64,000 nucleotides of DNA from Gaiellasilicea sp963791905 (GTDB lineage Bacteria > Actinomycetota > Thermoleophilia > Gaiellales > Gaiellaceae). The translations under genes were made by a program, and so were the position numbers. This document shows positions 18,950 through 28,498 of this stretch, piece by piece; the first letter of the stretch is position 1; every line of letters begins with the position of its first letter. Below the pieces are notes generated by a model, which saw only the letters and a list, made by a program, of their open reading frames with translations, searched no databases and was not told where the DNA came from. The stretch covers positions 930,001-994,000 of the forward strand of contig CAWBTX010000005.1 of NCBI GenBank assembly GCA_963791905.1, written 5' to 3'.

Positions 18950-21172
18950 CGCCAGTCGCGACGTGAGGACTCCTCAGCGCCTTACACCTACGCCTGGACC
19001 GATGTGCCGGCCGGCAGCTACGCCCTCACCGCCAGGGCGACCGACGATCTCGGGGCCCAGACCACGAGTACGACGAGTGCGGTCACGGTGACCCCCGCCG
19101 GCGGGCCGCCGAAGGCCACGTTCGGCAACCCGGCGGTCGGGACGGCGTCCGAGGCGGCGGGCGCGGGCTACAAGTTCGGCTCGGCCTACACGCTCTCGCA
19201 GAGCGGCACCGCGCAGTCCTTCAGCCTGTATGCGCGGGGCGGCGGGTCCGTTCAGCGCCTCACGCCTGTCGTCTACCGCGTCGACGCCAACGGGCTGCCC
19301 TCCAGCCTCGTGGCCAAGGGCGCGGAGGTGACGATCGCGGCGTTCCAGTCGCCGGGATGGGTCACCTCGGCACTGCCCGCGACCTCGTTGACCGCCGGCA
19401 CGTACCTGCTCGGGCTGATGTCGGGCCCGAACAGCGGCCAGGCGTCCAACTACTACAACCCGGTCCCGAACGGCGGTTTCTGGAACGCGAACGCCTACCC
19501 GACGGCCCCCGCGAGTTGGGGCACGGTCAACCGCGAGAGCAGCGCCTACAGCTTCTACGTGACCTACACGCCCACCGTCACCGGGCCGCCGCCCGCGAAC
19601 ACCTTGCCGCCGGCGATCTCCGGTACGACGACCGCCGGCAGCCAGCTCACCGCCTCCACCGGGACGTGGAGCGGCTCTCCCACGGTCTTCGCGCACCAGT
19701 GGCGCCGCTGCAACTCCGCCGGCAACGCGTGCTCGGACATCCTTGGGGCCGGAGCGAGCACGTACACGCTCGCCGCCGCCGACGTGGGTGGCACGATGCG
19801 CGTCGCCGTAACGGCGACCAACGGAGCCGGCTCCACGCTCGCCACCTCCGCCGCGACGGCGGTGATCGCTCCCGCGCCGCCGGCGAGCACGACCGCGCCG
19901 GTAGTGACCGGCACGACGATGAGCGGTCGCACGCTCTCGACCACCGACGGTAGCTGGAGCGGCTCGCCGACGAACTTCGTGTTCCAGTGGCGCCGTTGCG
20001 ACTCCGCCGGGGCCGCCTGCGCGGACATCGCGAACGCCATTTCGCGCGAGCTACACGTTGGGCGCCTCAGACGTCGGGAAGACGATCCGCTCAGTCGTCA
20101 CCGCGAGCAACGGCGGCGGCTCGGGGTCGGCCAGTTCGGCCGCCACCGCGGTCGTCGTGCCCGAGCCGCCCGCCAACACCGGGCTCCCGGTGATCAGCGG
20201 GACGACGATCAACGGCCGCTAGCTGTCGACGAGCAGCGGCGTGTGGACCAACTCGCCGACGAGCTACACCTAGCAAGGGGGCGTTGCGACTTCGGCGGCG
20301 GCAGATGCTCGGCGATCACGAACGCGACGCAGAGCACGTACACGCTCGCGGGCGCCGACGTGGGCGCCACGATCCGGGTCGCCGTGACCGCGCGTAACGA
20401 CGGTGGCCAGGCGACCGCGACGTCCGACGCCACGGGCGTCGTGGCCCCGGCCGCGCCTACCAACACCGTGCGGCCCGTCATCAGCGGCACGACCGCCAGC
20501 GGGCAGACGCTGACCGCCGACGACGGCACGTGGACCGGTTCCCGACGACCTTCAACCGCCAGTGGCAGCGCTGCGACGCGGCCGGTCAGAACTGCTCGGA
20601 CATGTCGGCGGCGACGTCGAGCACCTACGCGCTGACCGCTTCCGACATCGGCAGCACGCTGCGGTTCGTCGTCACCGCAGGCAACGTCACGGGCTCGACG
20701 GTGGCGATGTCGGACGTCACGTCCGTGATCCTGCCGGCACCGCCCGCCAATACCGGCCTTCCGGCCATCAGCGGCACGGCGATCAACGGCCGGGAGCTGA
20801 CCGCGTCCGATGGCATCTGGACCGGCGACCCCAGCGGCTTCGCCCCCAGTGGCAGCACTGCGACGTCGATCTGATGGCGCCTGCTCCAACTTCACGCGCT
20901 CGTACAGCGGGACGAATACGCTGACGGGCGCGGACGTCGGCCGCACACTGCGCGTCCTCGTCACGGCGACCGGTCCCCCGTAGCCCCTCGTCGACGAGGA
21001 CGCGCTCGAGGCGGTCGGCGAGCTCGTCGGCGCCGCTACGACGTCCCCCGCGCCGGGTCGGATACGGAGCTAACTCAACGGCTGGCCGAACCCGGCCGCC
21101 ACCTGGGGAGCGGCGAACAATTCGCCAGGGACGCGCTGGTCGTTCCAGGTGAACTACACGACGCCCGGCTAG
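18950..21172 (+). pseudogene. Surface protein with Ig-like tandem repeats, decayed
   Basis: From about 18980 a PKD-like piece (YTYAWTDVPAGSYALTARA) leads into a carbohydrate-binding-like domain (ASNYYNPVPNGGFWNANAYP) and then about five tandem Ig-like repeats of roughly 290 bp. The frame is open to about 20040, shifts there, meets in-frame TAGs at 20219 and near 20271, and shifts again near 20538 and 20850. The ending FQVNYTTPG with TAG at 21170-21172 is still recognisable. No start or signal peptide is found. It was probably the C-terminal part of one large exported protein together with the galactose-oxidase piece. Confidence 0.65.
19590..20880 (+). repeat. Tandem Ig-like domain repeats, about 290 bp each
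   Basis: Repeats begin near 19596, 19883, 20170, 20457 and 20744. Each encodes a pattern of PANT-xxP-xISGTT, then LTxxxGxW, SPTxF, QWxRC, a second Cys, TYTLxxADVG and a terminal VVxP. The period of about 287 bp is steady, and later copies carry the stops and frameshifts. Confidence 0.7.
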
Positions 21173-21807
21173 CCGAGCAGGACGCGCACGCGCTGCGCGA
21201 CCGCGCTCCCTAGCGCCGCGTGTGCGGGTTCGTCCAGATGAATGCCGTCGATGTCGCTCGACGAGATGACCGTGCCCGCGTCCAGGAAGGCACACGAGTG
21301 GCTCTCCGCGACCCGGGCGACGTGCTGGGCGAGCGCCGCGCTCTTTGGAGGCGCGCCCTCGAACTCGTCCTCGTAGCGGTCGAGGCTGGCGACCGGGGCC
21401 GGGCAGACGAGCAGCGTCGCCGGCGCCGAACCGTTCGGCCCACAGCCGCTGTACGCGATCACGTCGGCGAGCCTCCCGGCGCCCTCGGCAATCTCCCTGG
21501 CCGAGGCGCCGAAGCGGCGCTTCAGGTCGTTGGTTCCGAGCATGACGATCACGAGGTCGACGGGCTTGTTCGTGAGCAGCGTGGGGAGGAGCAGCTTGCG
21601 GCCGTTCCGGTGCGGCTCGAGCGGGTCGTCGTACACCGTCGTCCGCCCGCTCAGGCCCGCCTCGGCGACCCAGTAGTCGTCGCCGAGGTCCCGCCGCAGC
21701 ACCCCGGGCCAGCGCTTGTCGGGTGGGAATCGCCGCCCCTCCTCGTCGCCGACGATGGGGATGCAGCCCCAGGTGTTGGAGTCGCCATAGCAGAGAATCT
21801 GCTTCAC
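21169..21807 (-). CDS. SGNH/GDSL-family esterase or acyltransferase
   Basis: A 212-residue SGNH hydrolase. The nucleophile block is CYGDSNTW near residue 7, block III is VMLGTNDLKRRF, and the Asp-His pair is DGIHL near the end. The sequence closely follows the mycobacterial arylesterase/acyltransferase (MsAcT-like) subgroup, including RWPGVL and GLSGRTT. The GTG at 21807 (VKQILCYGDS) is chosen; a longer frame to 21873 runs over the operator. It is divergent from lutA, and a LacI-type palindrome lies 53 bp before its start, so it may share rhamnose control. Its 3' end overlaps the pseudogene stop. Confidence 0.82.
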   Translation of the reverse strand: MKQILCYGDSNTWGCIPIVGDEEGRRFPPDKRWPGVLRRDLGDDYWVAEAGLSGRTTVYDDPLEPHRNGRKLLLPTLLTNKPVDLVIVMLGTNDLKRRFGASAREIAEGAGRLADVIAYSGCGPNGSAPATLLVCPAPVASLDRYEDEFEGAPPKSAALAQHVARVAESHSCAFLDAGTVISSSDIDGIHLDEPAHAALGSAVAQRVRVLLG

Positions 21808-21859
21808 GCCGAAGACCCTACTTCGACGCGTTGACTCGCCCGCGCCCGCACGCGTATCC

Positions 21860-21873
21860 TTGAATCGATTCAA
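21860..21873. promoter_or_regulatory. Palindromic operator for the LacI-family regulator
   Basis: TTGAATCGATTCAA is a perfect 14-bp palindrome in the divergent promoter region between the SGNH gene and lutA. It matches the two boxes at 25844 and 25867 beside the lacI gene with one mismatch each. The central CG with half-sites of this kind is typical of LacI-family operators. Confidence 0.8.
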
Positions 21874-21940
21874 GTCGACCCGGGTACCAGCCGGAAGTTG
21901 GCCCTCCTGCTTCCGGCCGGCACCCGGCTTTCAACCGCCG

Positions 21941-22633
21941 ATGGCGTCCGCGCTCTTCATCACCTGTCTTGCGGACACGCTCGCACCGGCGGTCGGCCAA
22001 GCGACGGTGCGAGTCCTGGAGCGACTGGGACACGGGATCGAGCTGCCGCGGGCGCAGACGTGCTGCGGGCAGATGCACTTCAACGCGGGCTATCTGGACG
22101 AGGCGCGCTCGCTCGCCCGGAGATTCGTAGGTGTCTTCGACGGTTACGGAGAGATCGTTGCGCCGTCGGCCTCGTGCGTGGCACACGTTCGGACACACGT
22201 GCCTGCGCTCGCCGAGAACGACCGCGGGGTGCCGGAGCGGACCCGTGAGCTCTCCGAATTCCTCGTCGAGCGCGGGTCGGTCGAGATCGGCTCGACCTAT
22301 CGCGGCTCGCTCGCGTACCACCCGACCTGTCACTCGCTGCGAGTGCTCAGGCTCGGCGACCGTCCGCTGTCGCTCCTCTCGGCGGTGCCAGGCGTCCGGC
22401 TGGTGGCGTTGCCGGAGGCGGACGAGTGCTGCGGGTTCGGCGGAACGTTCGCGGTCAAGAACGAGGGGGTGTCGACGGCCATGCTCGACGCGAAGCTCGA
22501 CAACATCCTCGCCACCGGCGCCGACGCAGTCTGCGCGTGCGACGCGTCCTGCCTACTGCAGATCGGCGGCGGGTTGCGGCGTCGGGGGTCAGACGTCGAA
22601 GCCGTTCATCTGGCTGAGGTGCTGGCCGCGTGA
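21941..22633 (+). CDS. lutA: L-lactate utilisation protein LutA (Fe-S, cysteine-rich)
   Basis: LutA is one of three proteins that oxidise L-lactate to pyruvate. It has two cysteine-rich CCG repeats: TCCGQMHFNAG near residue 40 and ECCGFGGTF near residue 165, with further Cys (ASC, PTCH) that bind Fe-S or heme. The protein has 230 residues. ATG 21941 (MASALFITCLAD) fits the family; an upstream start at 21860 would lie on the operator. It overlaps lutB by 4 nt. It is probably controlled by the palindrome 68 bp upstream. Confidence 0.93.
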   Translation: MASALFITCLADTLAPAVGQATVRVLERLGHGIELPRAQTCCGQMHFNAGYLDEARSLARRFVGVFDGYGEIVAPSASCVAHVRTHVPALAENDRGVPERTRELSEFLVERGSVEIGSTYRGSLAYHPTCHSLRVLRLGDRPLSLLSAVPGVRLVALPEADECCGFGGTFAVKNEGVSTAMLDAKLDNILATGADAVCACDASCLLQIGGGLRRRGSDVEAVHLAEVLAA

Positions 22634-24051
22634 CGCAGGCCGAGCGCACGGCGCTGCGAGAGCCGTTCGAGCGTGCCTCGCGGGAGGGTCTCGCGAACAG
22701 GCAGATGAGGGCCAACCTCCTCCACGCCACGACGACGATCCGGGCCAAGCGTGCGCTCGCCGTCGAAGAAGTCCCGGATTGGGAAGAGCTGCGAGACGCG
22801 GGCGCGGCCATCAAGGCCAATGCCCTGCTCTCGCTCGAGCTGCTGCTTCCCGAGCTCGAGTCGGCGGTCGCCGCTCGCGGCGGCATCGTGCATTGGGCGC
22901 GGGACGCGGCCGAGGCGAATGCCGTCGTGGCCAACGTCGTCCTGGCCGAGGGGGCGGACGAGGTTGTGAAGGTCAAGTCTCTCGCCACGGACGAGATCGG
23001 GCTGAACGAGGCGCTCGAGTCGGCGGGCATCCATGCCCTGGAGACCGACTTGGCGGAGCTCATAGTCCAGCTCGCCGGCGAACGCCCGTCTCACCTGCTC
23101 GTGCCGGCGATCCACAAGAACCGGTCGGAGATCCGCGACCTCTTCCGGGAGCGATTCGGGAGCCCGGATCTGTCGGACGAGCCGGCAGAGCTGACGGCCG
23201 CGGCACGGGCATTCCTCCGCGACGCCTTCCTCCGCGCCCGTGTCGCGGTATCGGGGGCGAACTTCGCGTGCGCCGACACCGGCAGCATCGTCGTCGTCGA
23301 GTCCGAGGGGAACGGGCGGATGTGCACGACCCTGCCGGAGGTGCTCGTCACGGTGATGGGGATCGAGAAGGTCGTGCCGTCGTTCCGAGACCTCGAGGTG
23401 ATGCTTCAGCTCCTGCCCAGGTCGTCCACTGGCGAGCGCATGAACCCGTATACCTCGATCTGGACCGGCGTCCACACGAGTGACGGGCCGCGCGCCTTCC
23501 ACCTCGTCCTGCTCGACAACGGCCGGACGCGGGCGCTCGCCGACGAGGTTGGCCGCGACGCCCTTCGCTGCATCCGCTGTTCGGCCTGCATCAACGTTTG
23601 CCCCGTGTACCGGCAGGCCGGCGGCCACGCCTACCACACACCGTATGCCGGGCCGATCGGCGCCATCCTGCAGCCGCAGCTCGACGGTGAGCGCGGCCCG
23701 TCCGCGTCGCTGCCGTTCGCCTCGACGCTCTGCGGAGCCTGTGCAGACGTCTGCCCGGTGCGCATCGACATCCCGGCTCTGCTCGTCCACGAGCGGGCGA
23801 AGGTCGTGGCGGCGTCTCGGCTCGGCCTTGAGAAGACGAGCCTACGCGTGCTCGGCCGCGTCTTCCGCTCACGCAGGGCCTATGAGGCCGCGCAGCGGCT
23901 GGCGCGGCTTGTCCAACGGCCACTTGTTCGCGACGGCTGGATTCGCCGGTTCCCGCCGGGCCCGTTGCGAGCATGGGGGCAGAGCCGTGAGCTCCCGGCG
24001 GTGCCGCGGCAGACGTTCCGCGCATGGTGGGAGTCGCGTGACCGCCCGTGA
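22630..24051 (+). CDS. lutB: L-lactate utilisation iron-sulfur protein LutB
   Basis: A 473-residue iron-sulfur subunit. The N-terminal LUD domain is followed by a ferredoxin-like region with two 4Fe-4S motifs: CIRCSACINVCPV near residue 316 and CGACADVCPV near residue 371. The GTG start overlaps lutA (GTGA), and its end overlaps lutC by 14 nt, so the three are translationally coupled. It accepts electrons in L-lactate oxidation, with the final acceptor unknown. Confidence 0.93.
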   Translation: MTQAERTALREPFERASREGLANRQMRANLLHATTTIRAKRALAVEEVPDWEELRDAGAAIKANALLSLELLLPELESAVAARGGIVHWARDAAEANAVVANVVLAEGADEVVKVKSLATDEIGLNEALESAGIHALETDLAELIVQLAGERPSHLLVPAIHKNRSEIRDLFRERFGSPDLSDEPAELTAAARAFLRDAFLRARVAVSGANFACADTGSIVVVESEGNGRMCTTLPEVLVTVMGIEKVVPSFRDLEVMLQLLPRSSTGERMNPYTSIWTGVHTSDGPRAFHLVLLDNGRTRALADEVGRDALRCIRCSACINVCPVYRQAGGHAYHTPYAGPIGAILQPQLDGERGPSASLPFASTLCGACADVCPVRIDIPALLVHERAKVVAASRLGLEKTSLRVLGRVFRSRRAYEAAQRLARLVQRPLVRDGWIRRFPPGPLRAWGQSRELPAVPRQTFRAWWESRDRP

Positions 24052-24655
24052 CGAGGTGCTCGCGCGCGTGCGGGCGGCAATCGGCGACGCGTCACCTGCT
24101 CCGTTCCCGCGGCGCTATGTCGAGCGCGGCACCAACGACCGGGAGGACGTCGTGGAGGCGTTCATGGAGCGGGTACGCGACTACCGCGCCGCCGTTCTCC
24201 ACGTCGACGATGCGGCCGTCGCGGTCGCCGAGACCCTCACGGCCCAGGGTGCGCGGCGGATCGGCGTCGCGCCCGACCTCGACGCGCGATTGCGGCCGGC
24301 CGATGTCGAGCTCGTCGAGGACCACGCGCTCCTGCCTCTCGAGCTCGACGGTCTCGACGGCGCGCTCACGACGTGCGCGGCAGCATGTGCCGCGACGGGA
24401 ACGATCGTCCTCGACGGCGGACCCGGGCAGGGCCGGCGGGCGCTGACGTTGCTGCCGGACCTGCACGTCTGCGTGGTGTCGGAGCGTCAGATCGTCGAGA
24501 CCGTGCCAGAGCTCGTCCGGAGCCTCGAGCGATCCGTGGTTGAGGGCCGGCCGCTGGTGCTCGTGTCCGGCCCATCGGCGACTTCCGACATCGAGCTGCA
24601 GCGCGTCGAGGGTGTGCACGGCCCACGACGGCTCGTCGTGATCGTCGAGCGCTAA
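24038..24655 (+). CDS. lutC: L-lactate utilisation protein LutC (LUD domain)
   Basis: A 205-residue LUD-domain protein, the third lut component. The GTG at 24038 (VTARDEVLARVRAAIGD) lies inside the end of lutB. Family features are TGTIVLDGG near residue 125 and LTLLPDLHVCVV. The stop TAA at 24653 borders the 164-bp repeat element. Together with LutAB it would oxidise the L-lactate generated from rhamnose-derived L-lactaldehyde. Confidence 0.9.
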   Translation: MTARDEVLARVRAAIGDASPAPFPRRYVERGTNDREDVVEAFMERVRDYRAAVLHVDDAAVAVAETLTAQGARRIGVAPDLDARLRPADVELVEDHALLPLELDGLDGALTTCAAACAATGTIVLDGGPGQGRRALTLLPDLHVCVVSERQIVETVPELVRSLERSVVEGRPLVLVSGPSATSDIELQRVEGVHGPRRLVVIVER

Positions 24656-24656
24656 C

Positions 24657-24820
24657 GAGCTCGGTTCAAAATGAACGCCATCACCGCTCTGGCACGCTCG
24701 GCGGCGCGTGGCGGCGTCCTCGGTCGCGCCCGTATCTCATTCGATACGAGCGCTCCCTGCGTCCTTGCCACGCACCACCGATCGCACCAGATCGGCGGGG
24801 CGTCATCCTGAACCGAGCTC
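24657..24820. mobile_element. 164-bp MITE-like element, copy 1
   Basis: The ends are GAGCTCGGTTCA and its inverse TGAACCGAGCTC, and the similarity extends inward for about 22 bp with one mismatch and one gap. A second copy at 61173-61336 differs at only four positions. Internal hairpins include CCCGTATC/GATACGAG around a TCATTC loop and CCGATC/GATCGG. The flanks CTAACG (24652) and CTAGCG (24820) look like an imperfect target duplication. It encodes no protein. It lies between convergent lutC and lacI, and its right end is read through as the last codons of lacI. Confidence 0.75.
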
Positions 24821-25831
24821 TAGCGCGGCGCCAGTCGACTCGCGCTGCACGAGGTGCGGCGAGAACGTCCGCTGCTCGGCTGCGGCGCCTCGCACCAGCA
24901 ACTCATACGCAGTCGCTCCGAGCTCGTACGTCGGCTGGTGAACCGTGGTCAGCGGCGGGTCGGTCATCGCGGCGAGCTCGATGTCGTCGTAGCCGACGAC
25001 GGCGACGTCGTCGGGCGCGCGCAGGCCGCGCTTGCGCAGACCGCGGATGACTCCGATGGCGAGGAGGTCGTTCGTGCAGAAGACCGCCGTGGGGGAGGCG
25101 GACTCGAAGATCCGCTCGACGGCCTCGAGCCCCGACGTTGCGTCCATCACCTCGACCTCGACGGAGATCAGATCCCGCTCCGAGTCGAAGCCGGCGTCCG
25201 CGAGGGCTGCGAGCAGGCCGACCCGGCGGTCTTCGCACTGCGGGATCGAGGTCGGCCCGTTGATGAGCGCGATGCGCTCGTGGCCGAGTTGCACCAGATG
25301 CTCGCCGGCGAGGCGGCCGCCGAGGACGTCGTCGACGACGACCGAGGGGACGAGCCCGGCCGAGCGCCGGTGGTCGAGGAGGACGATCGCGATGCCGCGC
25401 TCGCTCAGCCACTGGAGGTAGCGCTCGTCCTCGCCGGCGGGGTTGATGATCACGCCCCGCACACGCTGGCGCGCGAGCGCTTCGAGCGCGCGGCGCTCGC
25501 TGGCGAGGAGCCAGTCGGTGTTGCAGACGACGATCGCCTCGCCGCGGGTCGCGGCGAGATCCTCGGCGCCGCGCGCGACCTCGGTGAAGAAGGGGTTCCG
25601 GATGTCCGGGACGATGAGGCCGACCAGCGTCGCCCGGCCCGCGCGCAGCGTCGCTGCCGACCCGTTCGGGACCCAGCCCAGCAGCTGAATCGCCTGGCGG
25701 ACACGTTCACGCGTGTCCTCGGCCACGCGCTCGGGCCGGTTGACGACGTTCGAGACGGTGCCGACCGACACTCCCGCCTGGTCGGCAACGTCGCTGATCG
25801 TGATCGCGGGGTCAGGGCTCACAGGACACAC
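24803..25831 (-). CDS. LacI-family transcriptional regulator of rhamnose/lactate genes
   Basis: A 342-residue LacI/GalR repressor. The helix-turn-helix (TISDVADQAGVSVGTVSNVVN) is near the N-terminus, followed by the hinge and a periplasmic-binding-type effector domain (VGLIVPDIRNPFFTEVARG; VDDVLGGRLAGEHL; VAVVGYDD). The start is one of two GTGs, 25831 or 25822; the longer frame to 25876 covers two operator boxes. It is divergent from the sugar importer with a 31-bp gap, so it likely autoregulates. The final residues LELGSG and the TGA come from the end of the MITE-like element. The effector is likely a rhamnose metabolite, by context. Confidence 0.9.
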   Translation of the reverse strand: MCPVSPDPAITISDVADQAGVSVGTVSNVVNRPERVAEDTRERVRQAIQLLGWVPNGSAATLRAGRATLVGLIVPDIRNPFFTEVARGAEDLAATRGEAIVVCNTDWLLASERRALEALARQRVRGVIINPAGEDERYLQWLSERGIAIVLLDHRRSAGLVPSVVVDDVLGGRLAGEHLVQLGHERIALINGPTSIPQCEDRRVGLLAALADAGFDSERDLISVEVEVMDATSGLEAVERIFESASPTAVFCTNDLLAIGVIRGLRKRGLRAPDDVAVVGYDDIELAAMTDPPLTTVHQPTYELGATAYELLVRGAAAEQRTFSPHLVQRESTGAALELGSG

Positions 25832-25843
25832 ACTAACTCGGGG

Positions 25844-25880
25844 TTGATTCGATTCAACCGAAATGTTTGAATCCATTCAA
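25844..25880. promoter_or_regulatory. Tandem LacI-type operators in the lacI-importer divergent region
   Basis: TTGATTCGATTCAA (25844-25857) and TTGAATCCATTCAA (25867-25880) each differ by one base from the perfect palindrome before lutA. Their starts are 23 bp apart, about two helical turns. The second box overlaps the first possible start codon of the ATPase gene (25863), which hints that the true start is downstream. Confidence 0.8.
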
Positions 25881-27422
25881 TCCGTGGCTGTCGATGCCGG
25901 CAATCGCGTCGAACAGGGGCCGCCGCCGGCGCCTCCGCTGCTCGAGCTCCGCGGTGTTTCACATAGCTACGGCGGCGTCCGGGCCGTCTCGGCCGTCAGC
26001 TTTCCCATCGCTCCCGGGACGGTGCACGCGCTCGTCGGCGAGAACGGGGCCGGCAAGTCCACGCTCGTCAAGATCCTGACCGGCATCGTCCAGCCGGACG
26101 CAGGTGAGCTCGTCGTGGAGGGCGAGCCGCGTCGGATCGGCGATCCGCAGGCGGCTCACCGCCTCGGCATCGTCGCCATGTACCAGGAGCCGACGGTGTT
26201 CGAGGATCTCACCGTCGCTGAGAACGTCTTCGCGGGCCGCCACCTCCGAACGCGCCTGCGGACGGTCGACTGGGGCGCGATGCGGCGCGAGACGTCGCGC
26301 ATTCTGGGCGAGCTCGAGGTCGACATCGACCCCAGCACGCCCGTACGCGGGCTGGGCGTCGCCGATCGCCAGCTGCTCGAGATCGCGAAGGCGCTGTCGT
26401 CGAGCGCGCGCCTGCTGATCATGGACGAGCCGACGGCGGCTCTGTCGCCGAACGAGGTCGACAACCTGTTCGCGACGGTGCGCCGCCTCCGTGGGCGCGG
26501 GGTGGCCGTGCTCTACATCAGCCACCGGCTCGAGGAGGTCGGCGCGCTGGCCGACATCGTCACGGTCATCCGGGACGGCCAGCACATCGCAACCCGCCCC
26601 GTGAGCGAGCTCACGCAGGCCGAGATCATCCGGCTGATGGTCGGCCGCTCGCTCGATCAGCTCTTCCCGAAGGAGCAGGCCGAGCTCGGCGACGTGGTCT
26701 TCCGTGCTGAGGGACTCTCCCGCGGCGGGCTCTTCTCCGACGTCTCCTTCGAGCTCAGGCGCGGTGAGATCGTCGGCCTGGCCGGCTTCGTCGGCGCGGG
26801 GCGGACGGAGGTTGCTCGGGCGATCTTCGGCGTCGATCCGCTCGACGCCGGCAAGCTCTGGATCGAGGGGCGGTCGTTCAAGCCGCGCTCGCCACGGGCG
26901 GCGCTGCGGCGCGGGCTCGCGTATCTGCCGGAGGATCGGATCCATCAGGGCCTCATCCAGCCGATGTCGATCTCGCAGAACGCGACGATTGCCGTCCTAC
27001 CCGAGCTGACCCCGATCGGGATTCTGAACCCCCGTCGCGAGGCGGCTCTCACCCGCAGGTTCATGGACCAGTTGCGCATCAGGGCGACCTCGCCGTCGCA
27101 GGTCGTGCGCAGCCTCTCGGGCGGCAACCAGCAGAAGGTGGTGCTCTCGAAGTGGCTCGCGGCCGAGCCGCGGATCGTGATCCTCGACGAGCCGACGCAC
27201 GGGGTCGACGTCGGCACGAAGGCGGATGTCCATCGCACAATCTCCCACCTCGCCACCCAGGGGTTGACGATCCTGCTCATCTCGTCCGAGTTGCCGGAGA
27301 TCCTCGGCATGAGCGATCGCGTGCTCGTCATGCGAGAGGGCCGGCTCGTCGCCGAGATTCCGCGGGCCGACGCGACCCAGGAGCGCGTCATCTCGGCGGC
27401 TGCGGGGCTCGAGGTCGCATGA
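25863..27422 (+). CDS. rhaT: Sugar ABC importer ATPase, two-domain (rhamnose type)
   Basis: A 519-residue fused ATPase of the ribose/rhamnose importer class. Domain 1 has Walker A GENGAGKST and Walker B LLIMDEPTAA. Domain 2 has a degenerate Walker A (GFVGAGRTE), as is normal in the class, an intact signature LSGGNQQK and Walker B IVILDEPTHG. The first ATG 25863 lies within the operator; GTG 25884 is an alternative. It is the first gene of a tightly overlapping operon (ATGA to the first permease). The rhamnose assignment rests on the catabolic genes downstream. Confidence 0.85.
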   Translation: MFESIQSVAVDAGNRVEQGPPPAPPLLELRGVSHSYGGVRAVSAVSFPIAPGTVHALVGENGAGKSTLVKILTGIVQPDAGELVVEGEPRRIGDPQAAHRLGIVAMYQEPTVFEDLTVAENVFAGRHLRTRLRTVDWGAMRRETSRILGELEVDIDPSTPVRGLGVADRQLLEIAKALSSSARLLIMDEPTAALSPNEVDNLFATVRRLRGRGVAVLYISHRLEEVGALADIVTVIRDGQHIATRPVSELTQAEIIRLMVGRSLDQLFPKEQAELGDVVFRAEGLSRGGLFSDVSFELRRGEIVGLAGFVGAGRTEVARAIFGVDPLDAGKLWIEGRSFKPRSPRAALRRGLAYLPEDRIHQGLIQPMSISQNATIAVLPELTPIGILNPRREAALTRRFMDQLRIRATSPSQVVRSLSGGNQQKVVLSKWLAAEPRIVILDEPTHGVDVGTKADVHRTISHLATQGLTILLISSELPEILGMSDRVLVMREGRLVAEIPRADATQERVISAAAGLEVA

Positions 27423-28498
27423 GCGCTGATCGAACCAGCGGCGCCCTGCGCGCACTCAAGCCCCAGCAGATCGCCGCCGCGGCCTTCCGCCTGCGCGAGA
27501 TGGGCATCGTGATCGCCCTGCTCGTCGCGATCGTCTTCTTCGCGATCCGGGCGCCGAACTTCATGACGGTCAGCAACTGGCAGGACATCGCCAAGGACGT
27601 CGCGATCGTCGTGGTCGTCGCCGTCGGCGAGACGATGGTCGTGCTGACGCGGAACATCGACCTCAGCGTCGGCTCGATGGTCGGGCTCAGCGCGTACCTG
27701 TCCGCCGACTTCCTCGCGGGGCATCCCGGGACGCCGTTGGTGCTCCTCGCCCTGATCGCGATCGGGATCGGAGTCGTGCTCGGGCTCGTGAACGGGCTGC
27801 TGGTGGTCGTCGCGCGGATTCCCGCGATCATCGCGACGCTGGCGACGCTCGCCATCTACCGTGGCCTCTCCTTCGAAATCACGGCGGGCGACCAGGTCTC
27901 CGCGTTCCAGCTGACCGACCAGTTCCTGAACCTCGCCTCCCGAAAGCCACTTGGCGTGCCGATGCTCGCCTGGTTCGCGGTCGTCGTTGCGGTCGTCGGG
28001 TCGGCCGTGCTGCGCTGGGCGAGTTGGGGACGCGACTTCTACGCGATCGGGTCGAATCCGGAGGCGGCCCGCTTCGCCGGCATCCCGGCGGGCCGGCGCG
28101 TCATCTTGGCGTTCACGCTCTGCGGCGCACTCGCCGGTCTGGGCGGCTTCATGTGGGCCTCGCGCTTCCCGAACGTCGACGCGGTCGCCGCCACGGACTT
28201 CGAGCTCGACGTCATCACCGCCGTCGTGATCGGCGGCGTCAACGTGTTCGGCGGCTCGGGCACGATCCTCGGCGTCGTCCTCGGCGCCGTGCTCGTGGCG
28301 ACGATCCAGGACGGGTTCACGCTCCTGCGCGTCTCGGAGTTCTGGAAGATCTTCTTCAACGGCGCCGCGATCGTCGTCGCGATCACGATCGACGCGCTGG
28401 TGACCCGGCGGCTGCAGGACACTCTGCGGCGCCGCCGCGCGGAGGTGCTGGCCGTCCGGCACGCAGAGGCCGCGAGGCGTGCGGGTGCGGCACCGTGA
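27419..28498 (+). CDS. rhaP: Sugar ABC importer permease 1
   Basis: A 359-residue permease of the RbsC/RhaP family with about nine hydrophobic helices. Family landmarks are NIDLSVGSMVGLSA, ARIPAIIATLATL, AIGSNPEAARFAGI and VIGGVNVFGGSGT, the coupling and membrane motifs of ribose-type importers. ATG 27419 overlaps the ATPase stop by 4 nt, and the end overlaps the second permease by 4 nt (GTGA). The C-terminal 30 residues are a basic cytoplasmic tail. Confidence 0.86.
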   Translation: MSADRTSGALRALKPQQIAAAAFRLREMGIVIALLVAIVFFAIRAPNFMTVSNWQDIAKDVAIVVVVAVGETMVVLTRNIDLSVGSMVGLSAYLSADFLAGHPGTPLVLLALIAIGIGVVLGLVNGLLVVVARIPAIIATLATLAIYRGLSFEITAGDQVSAFQLTDQFLNLASRKPLGVPMLAWFAVVVAVVGSAVLRWASWGRDFYAIGSNPEAARFAGIPAGRRVILAFTLCGALAGLGGFMWASRFPNVDAVAATDFELDVITAVVIGGVNVFGGSGTILGVVLGAVLVATIQDGFTLLRVSEFWKIFFNGAAIVVAITIDALVTRRLQDTLRRRRAEVLAVRHAEAARRAGAAP

